The notes: a model not told the origin generated them from the sequence alone. 13,407 bases of DNA from Cryomorphaceae bacterium (GCA_014384505.1 JACNFT010000053.1:1-13407); one strand, 5' to 3'. Counted from the first letter of the stretch, positions 1 through 8,061 are shown. Program-made: numbers and translations.

Positions 1-592
1 CAGAATTTTCAGGCTGACCATAATCTTCTGCATCAAAAAGGATAATATCCACTCCAATCTTAGGATTTTTTATACTGAATTGTCGTGCCATTTCTATTAG
101 TACTCCAACTCCACTTCCCCCATCATTGGCCCCAAGTATTGGTTCGTTTTGATTTTCAGTATCATGGTCGGCAATGTGTCGGCTATCCCAATGTGCAAAA
201 AGAGCAACTCTGTTATTTTTCTCAGGAGAAAAAGATGCTATAATATTTTTTAAAGTGTGATGTTTTCCGTCATAAGTTGTGATTGGTGCCTCTTGTACTA
301 GTACATTTGGAGTGTAGGTTTTGAACTTTTTCTCTAACCAAATAGCACAATTTTTCCATCCTTTACTGCTGATTACTCTTGGTCCAAAACTTACTTGTTT
401 TTCTACAAAATAATAAGCTGAATCTGCATTAAAAGTAGGGACCTCAACCTTCACTTTAGGTTTTGAGGATGATTTGGTTTTTTGTTGAGGTTCTGTAGCA
501 CAAGAAGAAACAAGTAGCATTAATCCTAATGCTTTCCAACTCCATCTTTTTAGAGGGGAAGTGTTAAAAATCTCATATCTCATATCTATCAT
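1..592 (-). CDS. M28-family metallopeptidase / glutaminyl-peptide cyclotransferase-like lipoprotein (3' end outside window)
   Basis: I translated the minus strand from the ATG at 592; 197 codons are visible before the left edge. The protein begins with a basic stretch (K15, R16, K20), a hydrophobic core and a lipobox ending at C31 (LVSSC), so it should be an exported lipoprotein. A Lys/Ser-rich linker follows, then an M28-type fold with HWDSR (H134), GANDGGSGVGVL (metal ligand D157) and FDAEDYG (E189, D190). The FDAEDYG variant and the FGPR motif near residue 70 resemble Bacteroidota type II glutaminyl cyclases, which form N-terminal pyroglutamate; an aminopeptidase role is the alternative. 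The distal zinc His lies outside the window. The gene starts 7 nt after the cysS stop and is probably cotranscribed with it. An in-frame ATG at 583 is a second possible start. Both starts lie in a 7-base tandem repeat. Family assignment is firm, substrate is not. Confidence 0.88.
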   Translation of the reverse strand, partial: MIDMRYEIFNTSPLKRWSWKALGLMLLVSSCATEPQQKTKSSSKPKVKVEVPTFNADSAYYFVEKQVSFGPRVISSKGWKNCAIWLEKKFKTYTPNVLVQEAPITTYDGKHHTLKNIIASFSPEKNNRVALFAHWDSRHIADHDTENQNEPILGANDGGSGVGVLIEMARQFSIKNPKIGVDIILFDAEDYGQPENS

Positions 593-604
593 CTCAAATC
601 TAAT
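570..604 (-). repeat. Five-unit heptanucleotide tandem repeat across the cysS stop and lipoprotein start
   Basis: Read on the plus strand, five consecutive 7-base units start at 570, 577, 584, 591 and 598. All begin ATCT. The first two are identical (ATCTCAT) and the others differ at one to three of the last bases. The minus-strand consensus is ATGAGAT. The array contains the TAG stop of cysS (600-602) and the ATG candidates at 592, 583 and 576 for the downstream lipoprotein. The starts at 592 and 583 are in frame, 576 is not. The period is seen directly; any role in variation is inference. Confidence 0.75.
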
Positions 605-2069
605 TCTTTACCTCCCAACTACTTCCTTCTCTGCTATCTTTTATTTGGATTCCTGCTTTATCTAATTCCTCACGGATTAAATCAGCCGTTTCAAAATCTT
701 TACTCTTTTTAGCATTTGTTCTTAATTGTAATACCAAGTCCATCACTTCATTGGTTAGGTTGTTTTCTCCACTTTCTTTTGATGAGATGAACCCCAAAAT
801 ATCAGTAACAAAAGTGTTGAATATATTTTTTAATTTTTCTAAATCAACCGAATTCAAACTTTCCTTTCCGTCTTTTACTGAGTTGATAATTCTTACCCCA
901 TCAAATAAATGTGCAATTAGAATAGGCGTATTAAAGTCATCATCCATGGCGGTATAGCACTTTTCTTCCAAAGCATTTGCATCATAAGTTGAAGTGTCAG
1001 AAGCTGAAATCACCCCTAATGTTTCCATGGCGTTCATCAGTTTTGTAAATCCTTTTTCAGCAGCTTGCAAAGCTTCATTACTAAAATCTACTGTGCTTCT
1101 GTAGTGGGCTTGCAAAATGAAAAATCGAATAGTCATTGGTGCGTATGCTCTTTCTAATTTATCATGACTTCCATTGAAGAATTCTTCTAAATTAATAAAG
1201 TTTCCAAGGGATTTCCCCATCTTTTTTCCATCAACAGTAATCATATTATTGTGCATCCAGTAGTTTACAGGATTACAAGCATTACAAGCATTACTTTGCG
1301 CAATCTCTGCTTCATGATGAGGGAATACTAAGTCCATTCCACCCCCATGAATATCAAAAGTTTTTCCTAAATATTTTTCACTCATTGCTGAACATTCCAT
1401 GTGCCAACCAGGAAAACCTTCTCCCCAAGGGGAAGACCATCTCATGATATGCTCAGGACTCGCTTTTTTCCAAATCGCAAAATCAACAGCACTTTTCTTT
1501 TCTGTTTGTCCATCTAAGGATCTTGTTCCTTCTAAAGTATCTTCTATATTTCTCCCGGATAAAGTTCCGTAAGGATATTTTTCATTGTATTTATTTACAT
1601 CCAAATAGACAGATCCATTTACCTCATAAGCAAATCCGTTTTTTAAGATTTGTTGTACCATTTCAATCTGTTCAATAATATGGCCAGTTGCTCTTGGCTC
1701 TATTGATGGAGGTAAACAATTTAAGTCTGCCATTGCTTTGTGGTAACTTATGGTGTAAAACTGAACAATTTCCATAGGCTCTAATTGTTCTAGCCTTGCT
1801 TTTTTAGCAATTTTATCTTCTCCTTCATCTGCATCATTTTCAAGGTGCCCTGCATCTGTAATATTACGCACATATCTTACCTTGTATTCCGAATGTTTTA
1901 GGTATCTGAAAACTACATCAAAAGTAATTCCAGGGCGAGCATGTCCTAGGTGAGGATCTCCATAAACAGTAGGACCGCAAACATACATTCCTACATGATT
2001 TTCTACTATAGGATTAAATACTTCTTTTTTCCTTGTAAGGGTGTTGAATATCTGTATTTTTCTACTCAT
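600..2069 (-). CDS. cysS: Cysteine--tRNA ligase (CysRS)
   Basis: A class I aminoacyl-tRNA synthetase that charges tRNA-Cys in the cytoplasm. Its 489 residues are normal for the family. The Rossmann catalytic domain shows the HIGH-type signature HLGH (residues 40-43) and the second signature as KMGKS (283-287), where many CysRS have KMSKS. The expected zinc ligands that select cysteine are present as C31, C226 (in GWHMEC), H251 and E255 (in HHEAE). The last ~110 residues form the helical and anticodon-binding region. The start is fixed by a TAATG junction: the final A of the upstream SDR stop codon is the A of this ATG, suggesting translational coupling. The stop codon TAG at 600-602 lies inside a 7-base tandem repeat. 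No separate promoter is apparent. Confidence 0.97.
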   Translation of the reverse strand: MSRKIQIFNTLTRKKEVFNPIVENHVGMYVCGPTVYGDPHLGHARPGITFDVVFRYLKHSEYKVRYVRNITDAGHLENDADEGEDKIAKKARLEQLEPMEIVQFYTISYHKAMADLNCLPPSIEPRATGHIIEQIEMVQQILKNGFAYEVNGSVYLDVNKYNEKYPYGTLSGRNIEDTLEGTRSLDGQTEKKSAVDFAIWKKASPEHIMRWSSPWGEGFPGWHMECSAMSEKYLGKTFDIHGGGMDLVFPHHEAEIAQSNACNACNPVNYWMHNNMITVDGKKMGKSLGNFINLEEFFNGSHDKLERAYAPMTIRFFILQAHYRSTVDFSNEALQAAEKGFTKLMNAMETLGVISASDTSTYDANALEEKCYTAMDDDFNTPILIAHLFDGVRIINSVKDGKESLNSVDLEKLKNIFNTFVTDILGFISSKESGENNLTNEVMDLVLQLRTNAKKSKDFETADLIREELDKAGIQIKDSREGSSWEVKN

Positions 2070-3028
2070 TATGCTATGGCTTTATATTTCTCTTTCAGGT
2101 TCTCCATCATGTCCTGAGTCATCTTTTCTAAATCATATTCTAAGTTCCATCCCCAATCTTTTTGTGCATAACTATCATCAATCGATGATGGCCAAGAATC
2201 TGCAATGGCTTGTCTAAAGTCAGGATTGTAAGTCATTTCAAAATCAGGGATATACTTTTTAATTTCTGATGCAAGTTGTTTTGGGGTAAAGCTTATTCCT
2301 GCCAAATTATAAGAAGAACGGATTTTTACTTGCTCAGCAGGTGCTTCCATTAGCTCAATAGTTGCACGTATTGCATCTGGCATATACATCATTGGCAGAC
2401 CTGTATTTTCAGATAAGAAACTTTCGTATTTCTCATGTTGAATAGCTTGATGAAAAATATCAACTGCATAATCAGTTGTTCCACCACCTGGAGCTGCCTT
2501 CCATCCAATCAATCCTGGATATCTTAAACTTCTTACATCTACTCCAAATTTATTGAAATAGTATTCATTCCATCTTTCTCCTGCTTGCTTGGTAATTCCA
2601 TAAACAGTATTCGGTTCCATTACTGTATATTGTGGTGTATTTTCCATTGGAGTTGTTGGTCCGAAAACCGCAATAGAAGAAGGCCAGAAAATCTTTTTTA
2701 TAAGTCCGTCTTTTGCTAAATCCAATACATGAGAGTGTGAGCGCATGTTTAAGCTCCAACCTAATTCTATATTTTTTTCGGCAGTTGCTGAAAGTAAAGC
2801 CGCTAACAAATAGACTTGTGTGATTTTGTATTTTTTTACAACATCTCGTAATAATTTTTCGTCCATTATGTCTAATTTTTCAAACGGACCTGATTCCATC
2901 ACTTCACTTGATGAAGGTCGAATATCAGAAGCAATAACATTGTTATTCCCATACATACTTCTTAGTTCCATAACCAATTCAGTGCCAATTTGTCCTGAGG
3001 AACCTATTATTAATATTCTTTCTTTCAT
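2069..3028 (-). CDS. NAD-dependent epimerase/dehydratase, SDR-type L-threonine 3-dehydrogenase-like
   Basis: An extended short-chain dehydrogenase/reductase of 319 residues from the start I prefer. It has the nucleotide-binding GSSGQIG (9-15), an acidic residue after the second strand (SDIRP) typical of NAD preference, the catalytic SS in WPSSIAVFG, and YGITK (Y143, K147). WPSSIAVFGP, YGITKQAGE and RSLRYPGLIGW match the SDR-type threonine dehydrogenases of Flavobacterium, which oxidise threonine to 2-amino-3-ketobutyrate. Assignment to that substrate is from family resemblance; a sugar-nucleotide epimerase is the alternative. The open frame continues 12 codons further to an ATG at 3064, but those codons cover a -7 promoter element (3046-3053), so translation from 3028 is far more likely. 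It is the first gene of the operon with cysS and the M28 lipoprotein. Confidence 0.88.
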   Translation of the reverse strand: MKERILIIGSSGQIGTELVMELRSMYGNNNVIASDIRPSSSEVMESGPFEKLDIMDEKLLRDVVKKYKITQVYLLAALLSATAEKNIELGWSLNMRSHSHVLDLAKDGLIKKIFWPSSIAVFGPTTPMENTPQYTVMEPNTVYGITKQAGERWNEYYFNKFGVDVRSLRYPGLIGWKAAPGGGTTDYAVDIFHQAIQHEKYESFLSENTGLPMMYMPDAIRATIELMEAPAEQVKIRSSYNLAGISFTPKQLASEIKKYIPDFEMTYNPDFRQAIADSWPSSIDDSYAQKDWGWNLEYDLEKMTQDMMENLKEKYKAIA

Positions 3029-3045
3029 CTGTGATTTAATTGGGA

Positions 3046-3053
3046 CAAATATA
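3046..3053 (-). promoter_or_regulatory. Bacteroidota -7 promoter element for the SDR-cysS operon
   Basis: The minus strand reads TATATTTG, an exact TAnnTTTG match, with its last base 18 nt from the SDR ATG at 3028. I see no TTG at the usual -33 spacing, so the call rests on the -7 element and position. Confidence 0.6.
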
Positions 3054-3111
3054 ACATTATACATTATTTATATAGGGATAATTTTAATTACAATAAAAAT
3101 TGAGAGTTTTG

Positions 3112-3119
3112 TATCTTTG
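3112..3119 (+). promoter_or_regulatory. Bacteroidota -7 promoter element for trhO-queD
   Basis: TATCTTTG followed by C matches TAnnTTTGC exactly. It lies 23 nt before the ATG at 3142. It diverges from the SDR promoter, with 58 nt between the two -7 elements. No convincing -33 TTG is visible. Confidence 0.65.
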
Positions 3120-3141
3120 CATTATAATTTGTTGATAATAC

Positions 3142-4197
3142 ATGGATCCGAATACTGGTAAAAAAAATATGTTTAATAAACTAAGCAAGGAACAAGGCTT
3201 AAAATTATTAGAACAAGAAGGTTTTGAAAGAAAGACGATTTCTTTTTACAGATATGTAATTATTGATTCACCTTATGAACTTAGAGATGAATTGTATGAG
3301 TCCTGGAAAGACTTAGGTGTTTTAGGTAGAATATATTTAGCACATGAAGGAGTGAATGCTCAATTAAGCATTCCTGAATCCAACTTTGATGAATTTGTTA
3401 AGCTGGTACATGCAAATCCATTTTTTACCCATATGCCTTTTAAAATTGCCGTGGAAGATGATGGGAATTCATTTTTTAAATTAACCATAAAAGTGCGAAA
3501 GCAAATTGTATCAGACGGCTTACCTATTGACGAATATGATGTAACTAATGTTGGGCAGCATCTGGATGCAAAATCATGGAATAACGCCTTGGAAAAAGGA
3601 GCTACAGTAGTAGATATGCGTAATCATTACGAAAGTGAAATAGGAAAATTCAAAGGAGCTATTTGCCCAGATGTAGAGACTTTTAAAGAAGAATTGCCAG
3701 AAGTAAAAAAGATGTTACAGGGCAAAGAGGATGAACAGATTCTGTTGTATTGCACGGGAGGAATTAGATGTGAAAAAACATCTGCCTATTTAAAACATCA
3801 TGGTTTTCAAGATGTAAGTCAGTTGCATGGAGGAATTATTGATTATGCACGACAATTAGATAAAGATGTGACTTTAAATAATAATTTTGTTGGAAAGAAC
3901 TTTGTATTTGACGAAAGGAGAGGAGAGCGTATTTCTGATGATGTAATTAGTAGTTGTCATCAATGTGGTGAGCCTTTTGATACTCATGTGAATTGTGGAA
4001 ATGTAAATTGTAATTTATTATTTCTGCAATGTGATTCTTGTAAAGAAAAATACGAAAATTGCTGCTCAGTAGAATGTATCGAGATAGTTAATTTACCTAT
4101 TGATGAGCAAAAGAAATTGCGTAAAGGAACAGACAATAAAAAGATGTATTACAGCCATAAAAGAGTAAATTTAAATTTAAATAAAAAACATGATTAG
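3142..4197 (+). CDS. trhO: tRNA uridine(34) hydroxylase TrhO (rhodanese-domain, YceA family)
   Basis: TrhO catalyses oxygen-dependent hydroxylation of wobble U34 in certain tRNAs to 5-hydroxyuridine. The 351-residue protein has an N-terminal acylphosphatase-like region (IYLAHEGVNAQLSI, residues 64-77), a rhodanese domain with the active-site loop CTGGIRC (C204, C210) and a C-terminal Cys-rich segment with nine cysteines between 272 and 312, probably zinc-binding. This domain order is diagnostic of the TrhO/YceA family rather than a sulfurtransferase alone. The start is uncertain: ATG 3142 is close to the promoter, but ATG 3169 (giving MFNKLSKEQG) also suits the family alignment. The gene overlaps queD by 8 nt, implying cotranscription and coupled translation. 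Confidence 0.93.
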   Translation: MDPNTGKKNMFNKLSKEQGLKLLEQEGFERKTISFYRYVIIDSPYELRDELYESWKDLGVLGRIYLAHEGVNAQLSIPESNFDEFVKLVHANPFFTHMPFKIAVEDDGNSFFKLTIKVRKQIVSDGLPIDEYDVTNVGQHLDAKSWNNALEKGATVVDMRNHYESEIGKFKGAICPDVETFKEELPEVKKMLQGKEDEQILLYCTGGIRCEKTSAYLKHHGFQDVSQLHGGIIDYARQLDKDVTLNNNFVGKNFVFDERRGERISDDVISSCHQCGEPFDTHVNCGNVNCNLLFLQCDSCKEKYENCCSVECIEIVNLPIDEQKKLRKGTDNKKMYYSHKRVNLNLNKKHD

Positions 4198-4624
4198 AAT
4201 TACGAAAGAATTTAAGTTTGAGATGGCACATGCCTTGCATGCTTATGATGGATTGTGTAAAAATATTCATGGACATTCGTATCGTTTATGGGTAACTGTA
4301 AAGGGTGATGTTAAAAACGAAAAAGGACATACAAAGGATGGAATGGTGATGGATTTTGGGTTTTTAAAAGAAATTGTGAAGCCAGAAATTGTGGATAAAT
4401 ACGATCATTCTTTGGTGTTGAATGCTAATTCTCCTCATGCTAAGATTGATTTATCAGCTTTTGAAAAAGTTTTTTTATTGCCTTACCAACCTACTTCTGA
4501 AAACTTAGTCATAGATTTCGCTAATCACATTAAAAGTAGATTGCCAGAAAATATCTCTTTGTGTAAAGTGGTTTTATCTGAAACAGCCACTTCATTTGCT
4601 GAATGGAATATTGAGGATAATTAG
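4190..4624 (+). CDS. queD: 6-pyruvoyl-tetrahydropterin synthase family protein, QueD-like 6-carboxytetrahydropterin synthase
   Basis: QueD converts 7,8-dihydroneopterin triphosphate to 6-carboxy-5,6,7,8-tetrahydropterin, the second step toward the queuosine precursor preQ0. The 144-residue sequence is full length. Zinc ligands are H14 (in EMAHAL), H27 and H29 (in HGHSY). The catalytic Cys is C23, the Asp-His pair is DHS (72-74), PTSEN lies at 101-105, and the pterin-anchoring Glu is E131 in ETATSFAEW. Together these match the bacterial QueD pattern; a PTPS of another subtype is a less likely alternative. The start overlaps the trhO end (ATGATTAG), and no Shine-Dalgarno is present. Both genes of this pair act on tRNA position 34. 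Other queuosine genes are not in the window. Confidence 0.93.
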   Translation: MIRITKEFKFEMAHALHAYDGLCKNIHGHSYRLWVTVKGDVKNEKGHTKDGMVMDFGFLKEIVKPEIVDKYDHSLVLNANSPHAKIDLSAFEKVFLLPYQPTSENLVIDFANHIKSRLPENISLCKVVLSETATSFAEWNIEDN

Positions 4625-4737
4625 TAAAACATTGCTTTTTTTATTTGTAATAAATCTCGCATTATATAGAATTAATATAAATATGTTTGGAATTAAAAAA
4701 TATGACTAAAATTATAGTTTTCATTGATAGTATTTTC

Positions 4738-4745
4738 TATTTTTG
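4738..4745 (+). promoter_or_regulatory. Bacteroidota -7 promoter element of the cytochrome oxidase operon
   Basis: TATTTTTG followed by CGACC fits TAnnTTTG and lies 21 nt before the coxB ATG at 4766, so the leader would be short. The 141-nt gap after queD (4625-4765) contains no gene or hairpin terminator that I can see, only a T run at about 4639-4645. Confidence 0.65.
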
Positions 4746-4765
4746 CGACCGAAAAATTCTAAAAA

Positions 4766-5746
4766 ATGACGAATATATTAATTGTTGTAGTTGTAATCTT
4801 ATTAGTAGCAACTTTAGTGCAAATACTTAGGGTTAGCGAATTATTATCAGAAATTAAAAATAAGGATGTTAATGAAGTGACCGATAAGGATAATAATACT
4901 CAAGGAATATTATTTTTAATAGTTGGGTTTGGTTTTTTAATTTTTGTTATTTGGCAAATGGTAACTTGGAATCATCTTCTATTACCTCCAGCTAGTTCGG
5001 TACATGGGACTCAAATTGATTTTTTAATGAAAATATCTATGGGATTAATTCTCGTTGTATTTTTTGTTTTATCCCCGATACTATTTTACTTTCTATATAA
5101 GTACAGAGGTAAAAAATCTAATAAAGCATATTTTTTCTCACATAACAATAAGTTAGAAGTTGTATGGACTGTTATCCCTACTATACTCCTTACGGTATTA
5201 ATTATTTTTGGATTAAAAACTTGGGATAAAGCTATGAATGTTGAGGTTACTGAATCAACAACAATAATTGAAGTTTATGGACAACAATTTAATTGGACTG
5301 CAAGATATTCAGGACTTGATAATAATTTAGGAAAAGCAAATTTCAAATTAGTTAAAGGAAGAAACACTCTTGGGGTTGATATGCTAGATTCCAATGCTGC
5401 TGATGATAAAATGGCTAGAGAAGTTCATTTAGTTATTGATCAACCTGTATTATTAAAGTTCCGTTCACAGGATGTAATACACTCTGCTTTTTTGCCACAT
5501 TTTAGAGTTCAAATGAATTGTGTACCAGGAATGACTACTCAATTTGGATTCACACCTAATAAAACAACTGCTCAGATGAAAGAAAGTGAAGGGGAAGATT
5601 TTGAATATATTTTATTGTGTAATAAAATATGTGGAGCGTCACATTACAACATGCAAATGAAATTTATTGTTGAAACTCAAGAAGAATATGATGTTTGGCT
5701 CGCTTCTCAGGAAAGCTTAGAAACTAAATTATTAACTCAAAAATAA
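4766..5746 (+). CDS. coxB: Cytochrome c oxidase subunit II (CuA subunit), long Bacteroidota form
   Basis: Subunit II takes electrons from cytochrome c through the binuclear CuA centre. The protein has 326 residues. An N-terminal helix (3-22) and a second (47-66) precede the two usual membrane hairpin helices (about 88-112 and 132-150), so it has more membrane segments than mitochondrial COX2. The periplasmic cupredoxin domain carries YGQQFNW (171-177) and the CuA ligands H239, C285, C289, H293 and M296. The CuA loop reads CNKIC where the textbook sequence is CSEIC, so Lys 287 replaces the conserved Glu. There is no C-terminal heme c domain (no CxxCH). It is the first gene of the oxidase operon, 7 nt before coxA. 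Confidence 0.96.
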   Translation: MTNILIVVVVILLVATLVQILRVSELLSEIKNKDVNEVTDKDNNTQGILFLIVGFGFLIFVIWQMVTWNHLLLPPASSVHGTQIDFLMKISMGLILVVFFVLSPILFYFLYKYRGKKSNKAYFFSHNNKLEVVWTVIPTILLTVLIIFGLKTWDKAMNVEVTESTTIIEVYGQQFNWTARYSGLDNNLGKANFKLVKGRNTLGVDMLDSNAADDKMAREVHLVIDQPVLLKFRSQDVIHSAFLPHFRVQMNCVPGMTTQFGFTPNKTTAQMKESEGEDFEYILLCNKICGASHYNMQMKFIVETQEEYDVWLASQESLETKLLTQK

Positions 5747-5753
5747 TATAAAG

Positions 5754-7505
5754 ATGTCGGAACATCATAAAGAAAACTTTATTACTAAATACGTTTTTAC
5801 TCAGGATCACAAGATGATTGCTAAGCAATTTCTTATAACCGGAATGTTTATGGCGGTTGTTGGAATGCTTATGTCTGCTATTTTTAGAGTCCAATTAGCC
5901 AACCCTGGTGAAACATCTATATTGTATAATTTACTACCAGGGGCTTGGTTAAATGATTCAGGAGGCTTAAATCCTGATAAATATTTGGCATTAGTTACCA
6001 TGCATGGTACAATATTAGTTTTTTGGGTATTAACTGCAGGGCTTTCAGGAACATTTGCTAATTTTCTTATCCCATTACAGATTGGGGCTAGGGATATGGC
6101 TTCAGGTTTTTTAAATATGCTATCCTACTGGTTTTTCTTTCTTGCAACTGTAGTTTTATTGAGTTCATTATTTGTTGAAACTGGACCTGCATCAGGAGGT
6201 TGGACAATCTACCCGCCACTTTCGGCACTGCCACAGGCAATACCAGGATCTGGTACTGGTATGACATTATGGTTGATTAGTATAACATTATTTGTTGTCG
6301 GCTCATTACTTGGTGGTTTAAATTATATAGTTACTATTTTAAATCTAAGAACTATAGGAATGACTATGCAGCGCCTTCCTCTTACTGTTTGGGCTTTATT
6401 AATTACAGCTATACTTGGAGTTCTTTCATTCCCGGTTCTTTTATCTTGCGGATTATTACTAATTTTTGATAGATCATTTGGTACTAGTTTTTATCTTTCA
6501 GATATTATTATCAATGGTGAAGTTTTACACAATGAAGGCGGAAGTCCTATTTTATTCGAACATTTATTTTGGTTTTTAGGCCACCCTGAAGTGTATATTA
6601 TTTTGTTACCTGCACTGGGTATTGTATCTGAAGTTATTGCTGTAAATTCAAGAAAGCCTATTTTTGGATATAAAGCAATGGTTGGGGCCTTATTGCTAAT
6701 TGCATTTTTATCATTTATTGTTTGGGGACATCATATGTTTATGACTGGAATGAATCCTTTCCTTGGCTCTGTATTTACATTTACTACTTTACTTATTGCT
6801 ATACCCTCAGCCGTAAAAGTATTTAATTATTTAGCAACCTTATGGAGAGGAAATATTCGTTTCACTCCGGCAATGTTATTTGCTATTGGTACGGTTTCAG
6901 CATTTATTACGGGTGGTTTAACTGGTATTATTCTTGGTGATAGTGCTTTAGATATTAATGTACATGATACTTATTTTGTAGTAGGTCACTTTCATATTGT
7001 TATGGGTCTTTCTGCTATTTATGGAATGTTTGCAGGAGTTTATCATTGGTTCCCTAAAATGTATGGAAGAATGATGAATAAAAATTTAGGATATTTACAC
7101 TTCTGGGGAACTTTTATTTGTGCGTATGGGGTATTTTTCCCAATGCATTTTTTAGGATTAGCTGGTTTACCAAGAAGATATTACTCTAATTCGGCTTTCC
7201 CAATGTTTGATGGGTTATCGGATATTAATGAACTCATTACTTTCTTCGCACTAGCAGGAGCTATATTTCAAGTGTTTTTTCTTTTTAATTTCTTTTATAG
7301 TATATTTAAAGGAACAAAAGCAACTCAAAATCCTTGGAAGTCAAACACCTTAGAGTGGACTACTCCTGTAGAAAGAATACATGGAAATTGGCCTGGAGAA
7401 TTACCAGTTGTAACGCGTTGGGCATATGATTATTCAAAGCCAGGTGCTGATGAAGATTTCATTTTACAAACTGAGCCATTAAAAGAAGGGGAGATAGAAC
7501 ATTAA
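5754..7505 (+). CDS. coxA: Cytochrome c oxidase subunit I (A-type heme-copper oxidase catalytic subunit)
   Basis: The membrane catalytic subunit that reduces oxygen to water and pumps protons; 583 residues and about twelve helices. Visible ligands are H84 (MHG) and H414 for low-spin heme a, H412 for heme a3, and H277, H326 and H327 for CuB. Y281 in GHPEVY is the residue cross-linked to H277. Proton-path residues are present: D114 and N103 (IGARDM region) at the D-channel entrance, E279 of HPEV at its top, and K355 in AIPSAVK for the K channel. This set marks it as an A1-type aa3/caa3-like oxidase, not ba3 or cbb3. The next gene begins one base after its stop, so translation is probably coupled. 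Confidence 0.98.
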   Translation: MSEHHKENFITKYVFTQDHKMIAKQFLITGMFMAVVGMLMSAIFRVQLANPGETSILYNLLPGAWLNDSGGLNPDKYLALVTMHGTILVFWVLTAGLSGTFANFLIPLQIGARDMASGFLNMLSYWFFFLATVVLLSSLFVETGPASGGWTIYPPLSALPQAIPGSGTGMTLWLISITLFVVGSLLGGLNYIVTILNLRTIGMTMQRLPLTVWALLITAILGVLSFPVLLSCGLLLIFDRSFGTSFYLSDIIINGEVLHNEGGSPILFEHLFWFLGHPEVYIILLPALGIVSEVIAVNSRKPIFGYKAMVGALLLIAFLSFIVWGHHMFMTGMNPFLGSVFTFTTLLIAIPSAVKVFNYLATLWRGNIRFTPAMLFAIGTVSAFITGGLTGIILGDSALDINVHDTYFVVGHFHIVMGLSAIYGMFAGVYHWFPKMYGRMMNKNLGYLHFWGTFICAYGVFFPMHFLGLAGLPRRYYSNSAFPMFDGLSDINELITFFALAGAIFQVFFLFNFFYSIFKGTKATQNPWKSNTLEWTTPVERIHGNWPGELPVVTRWAYDYSKPGADEDFILQTEPLKEGEIEH

Positions 7506-7506
7506 T

Positions 7507-8061
7507 ATGGATATAGCTTTAAGAAATACTGTTAAAAAACAGCTTTTATGGGTAGCATTAGTTTCTATTTCAATGTTTTTTGCCAGCATGTTATCTGCAT
7601 TTATAGTCGAAAAGGCTGATGTTGGAAATTGGAAAGTATTTATTCTTCCAGATCAGTTTGAAATAAGTACTGCAATAATTCTTGTTAGTAGTTTTTTATT
7701 ATTTTTTATTAAGCCACTACTTAAGAGGGAAAAGTCCATATTTGGTTTAGTTTTTATCGTTTTAATTCTAGGAGTATTATTCTCTTATTTTCAAATAAAG
7801 GGATGGCAACAATTAACTACTGAGGGTGTTTACTTAACTGGAGTAGGAAGTAATGTAGCAGGTTCATTTTTGTATATTTTAACTTTAACTCATTTGTTAC
7901 ACCTTGTTGGGGGGCTAGTTGGATTATGTATTAGCACAATTAAATCAAAACAGAATTTATATTCAATTAATAATTATTTGGGTTTAGAATTAACATCTAT
8001 TTATTGGCATTTTTTAACTATACTTTGGATTATACTCTTTACTTTTTTAAAATTCTATTAA
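7507..8061 (+). CDS. Heme-copper oxidase subunit III, first copy (short, five-helix)
   Basis: A 184-residue hydrophobic protein with five predicted helices (about 13-34, 49-69, 77-95, 115-139 and 160-183). The last part, HLLHLVGGLVGL and then YWHFLTILWIILFTFLKFY, has the H-x-x-H-x-x-G and YWHFxxxxW patterns typical of subunit III. It lacks the conserved Glu of the first subunit III helix (VSISMFFASMLSAFIV). Subunit III carries no metal centre; it stabilises subunit I and supports sustained proton uptake. The ATG follows the coxA stop by one base. Its position before a second subunit III gene is the usual Bacteroidota arrangement, and the two may assemble together. Confidence 0.88.
   Translation: MDIALRNTVKKQLLWVALVSISMFFASMLSAFIVEKADVGNWKVFILPDQFEISTAIILVSSFLLFFIKPLLKREKSIFGLVFIVLILGVLFSYFQIKGWQQLTTEGVYLTGVGSNVAGSFLYILTLTHLLHLVGGLVGLCISTIKSKQNLYSINNYLGLELTSIYWHFLTILWIILFTFLKFY

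Noticed and set aside
751..957. Plus-strand open frame opposite cysS
   Set aside because: It lies fully antisense to a well-conserved synthetase and has no recognisable protein features; it is a shadow frame.
1207..1221. KMGKS in place of KMSKS in CysRS as a defect
   Set aside because: Gly for Ser at this site seems to be tolerated in related synthetases as far as I know, and all other motifs and zinc ligands are intact.
2565..2759. Second minus-strand frame inside the SDR gene
   Set aside because: Out-of-frame shadow of a complete SDR coding sequence.
2820..3161. Plus-strand open frame opposite the SDR gene and across the divergent promoters
   Set aside because: It covers both the SDR N-terminus and the intergenic promoter region and overlaps the trhO start; the translation shows no coherent domain.
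4625..4765. Small RNA or riboswitch in the queD-coxB gap
   Set aside because: The gap is AT-rich with no stable hairpin or known riboswitch core that I can see; only the coxB promoter is supported.
5807..6001. Minus-strand frame opposite coxA
   Set aside because: Antisense to the most conserved gene of the window, with no features of its own.
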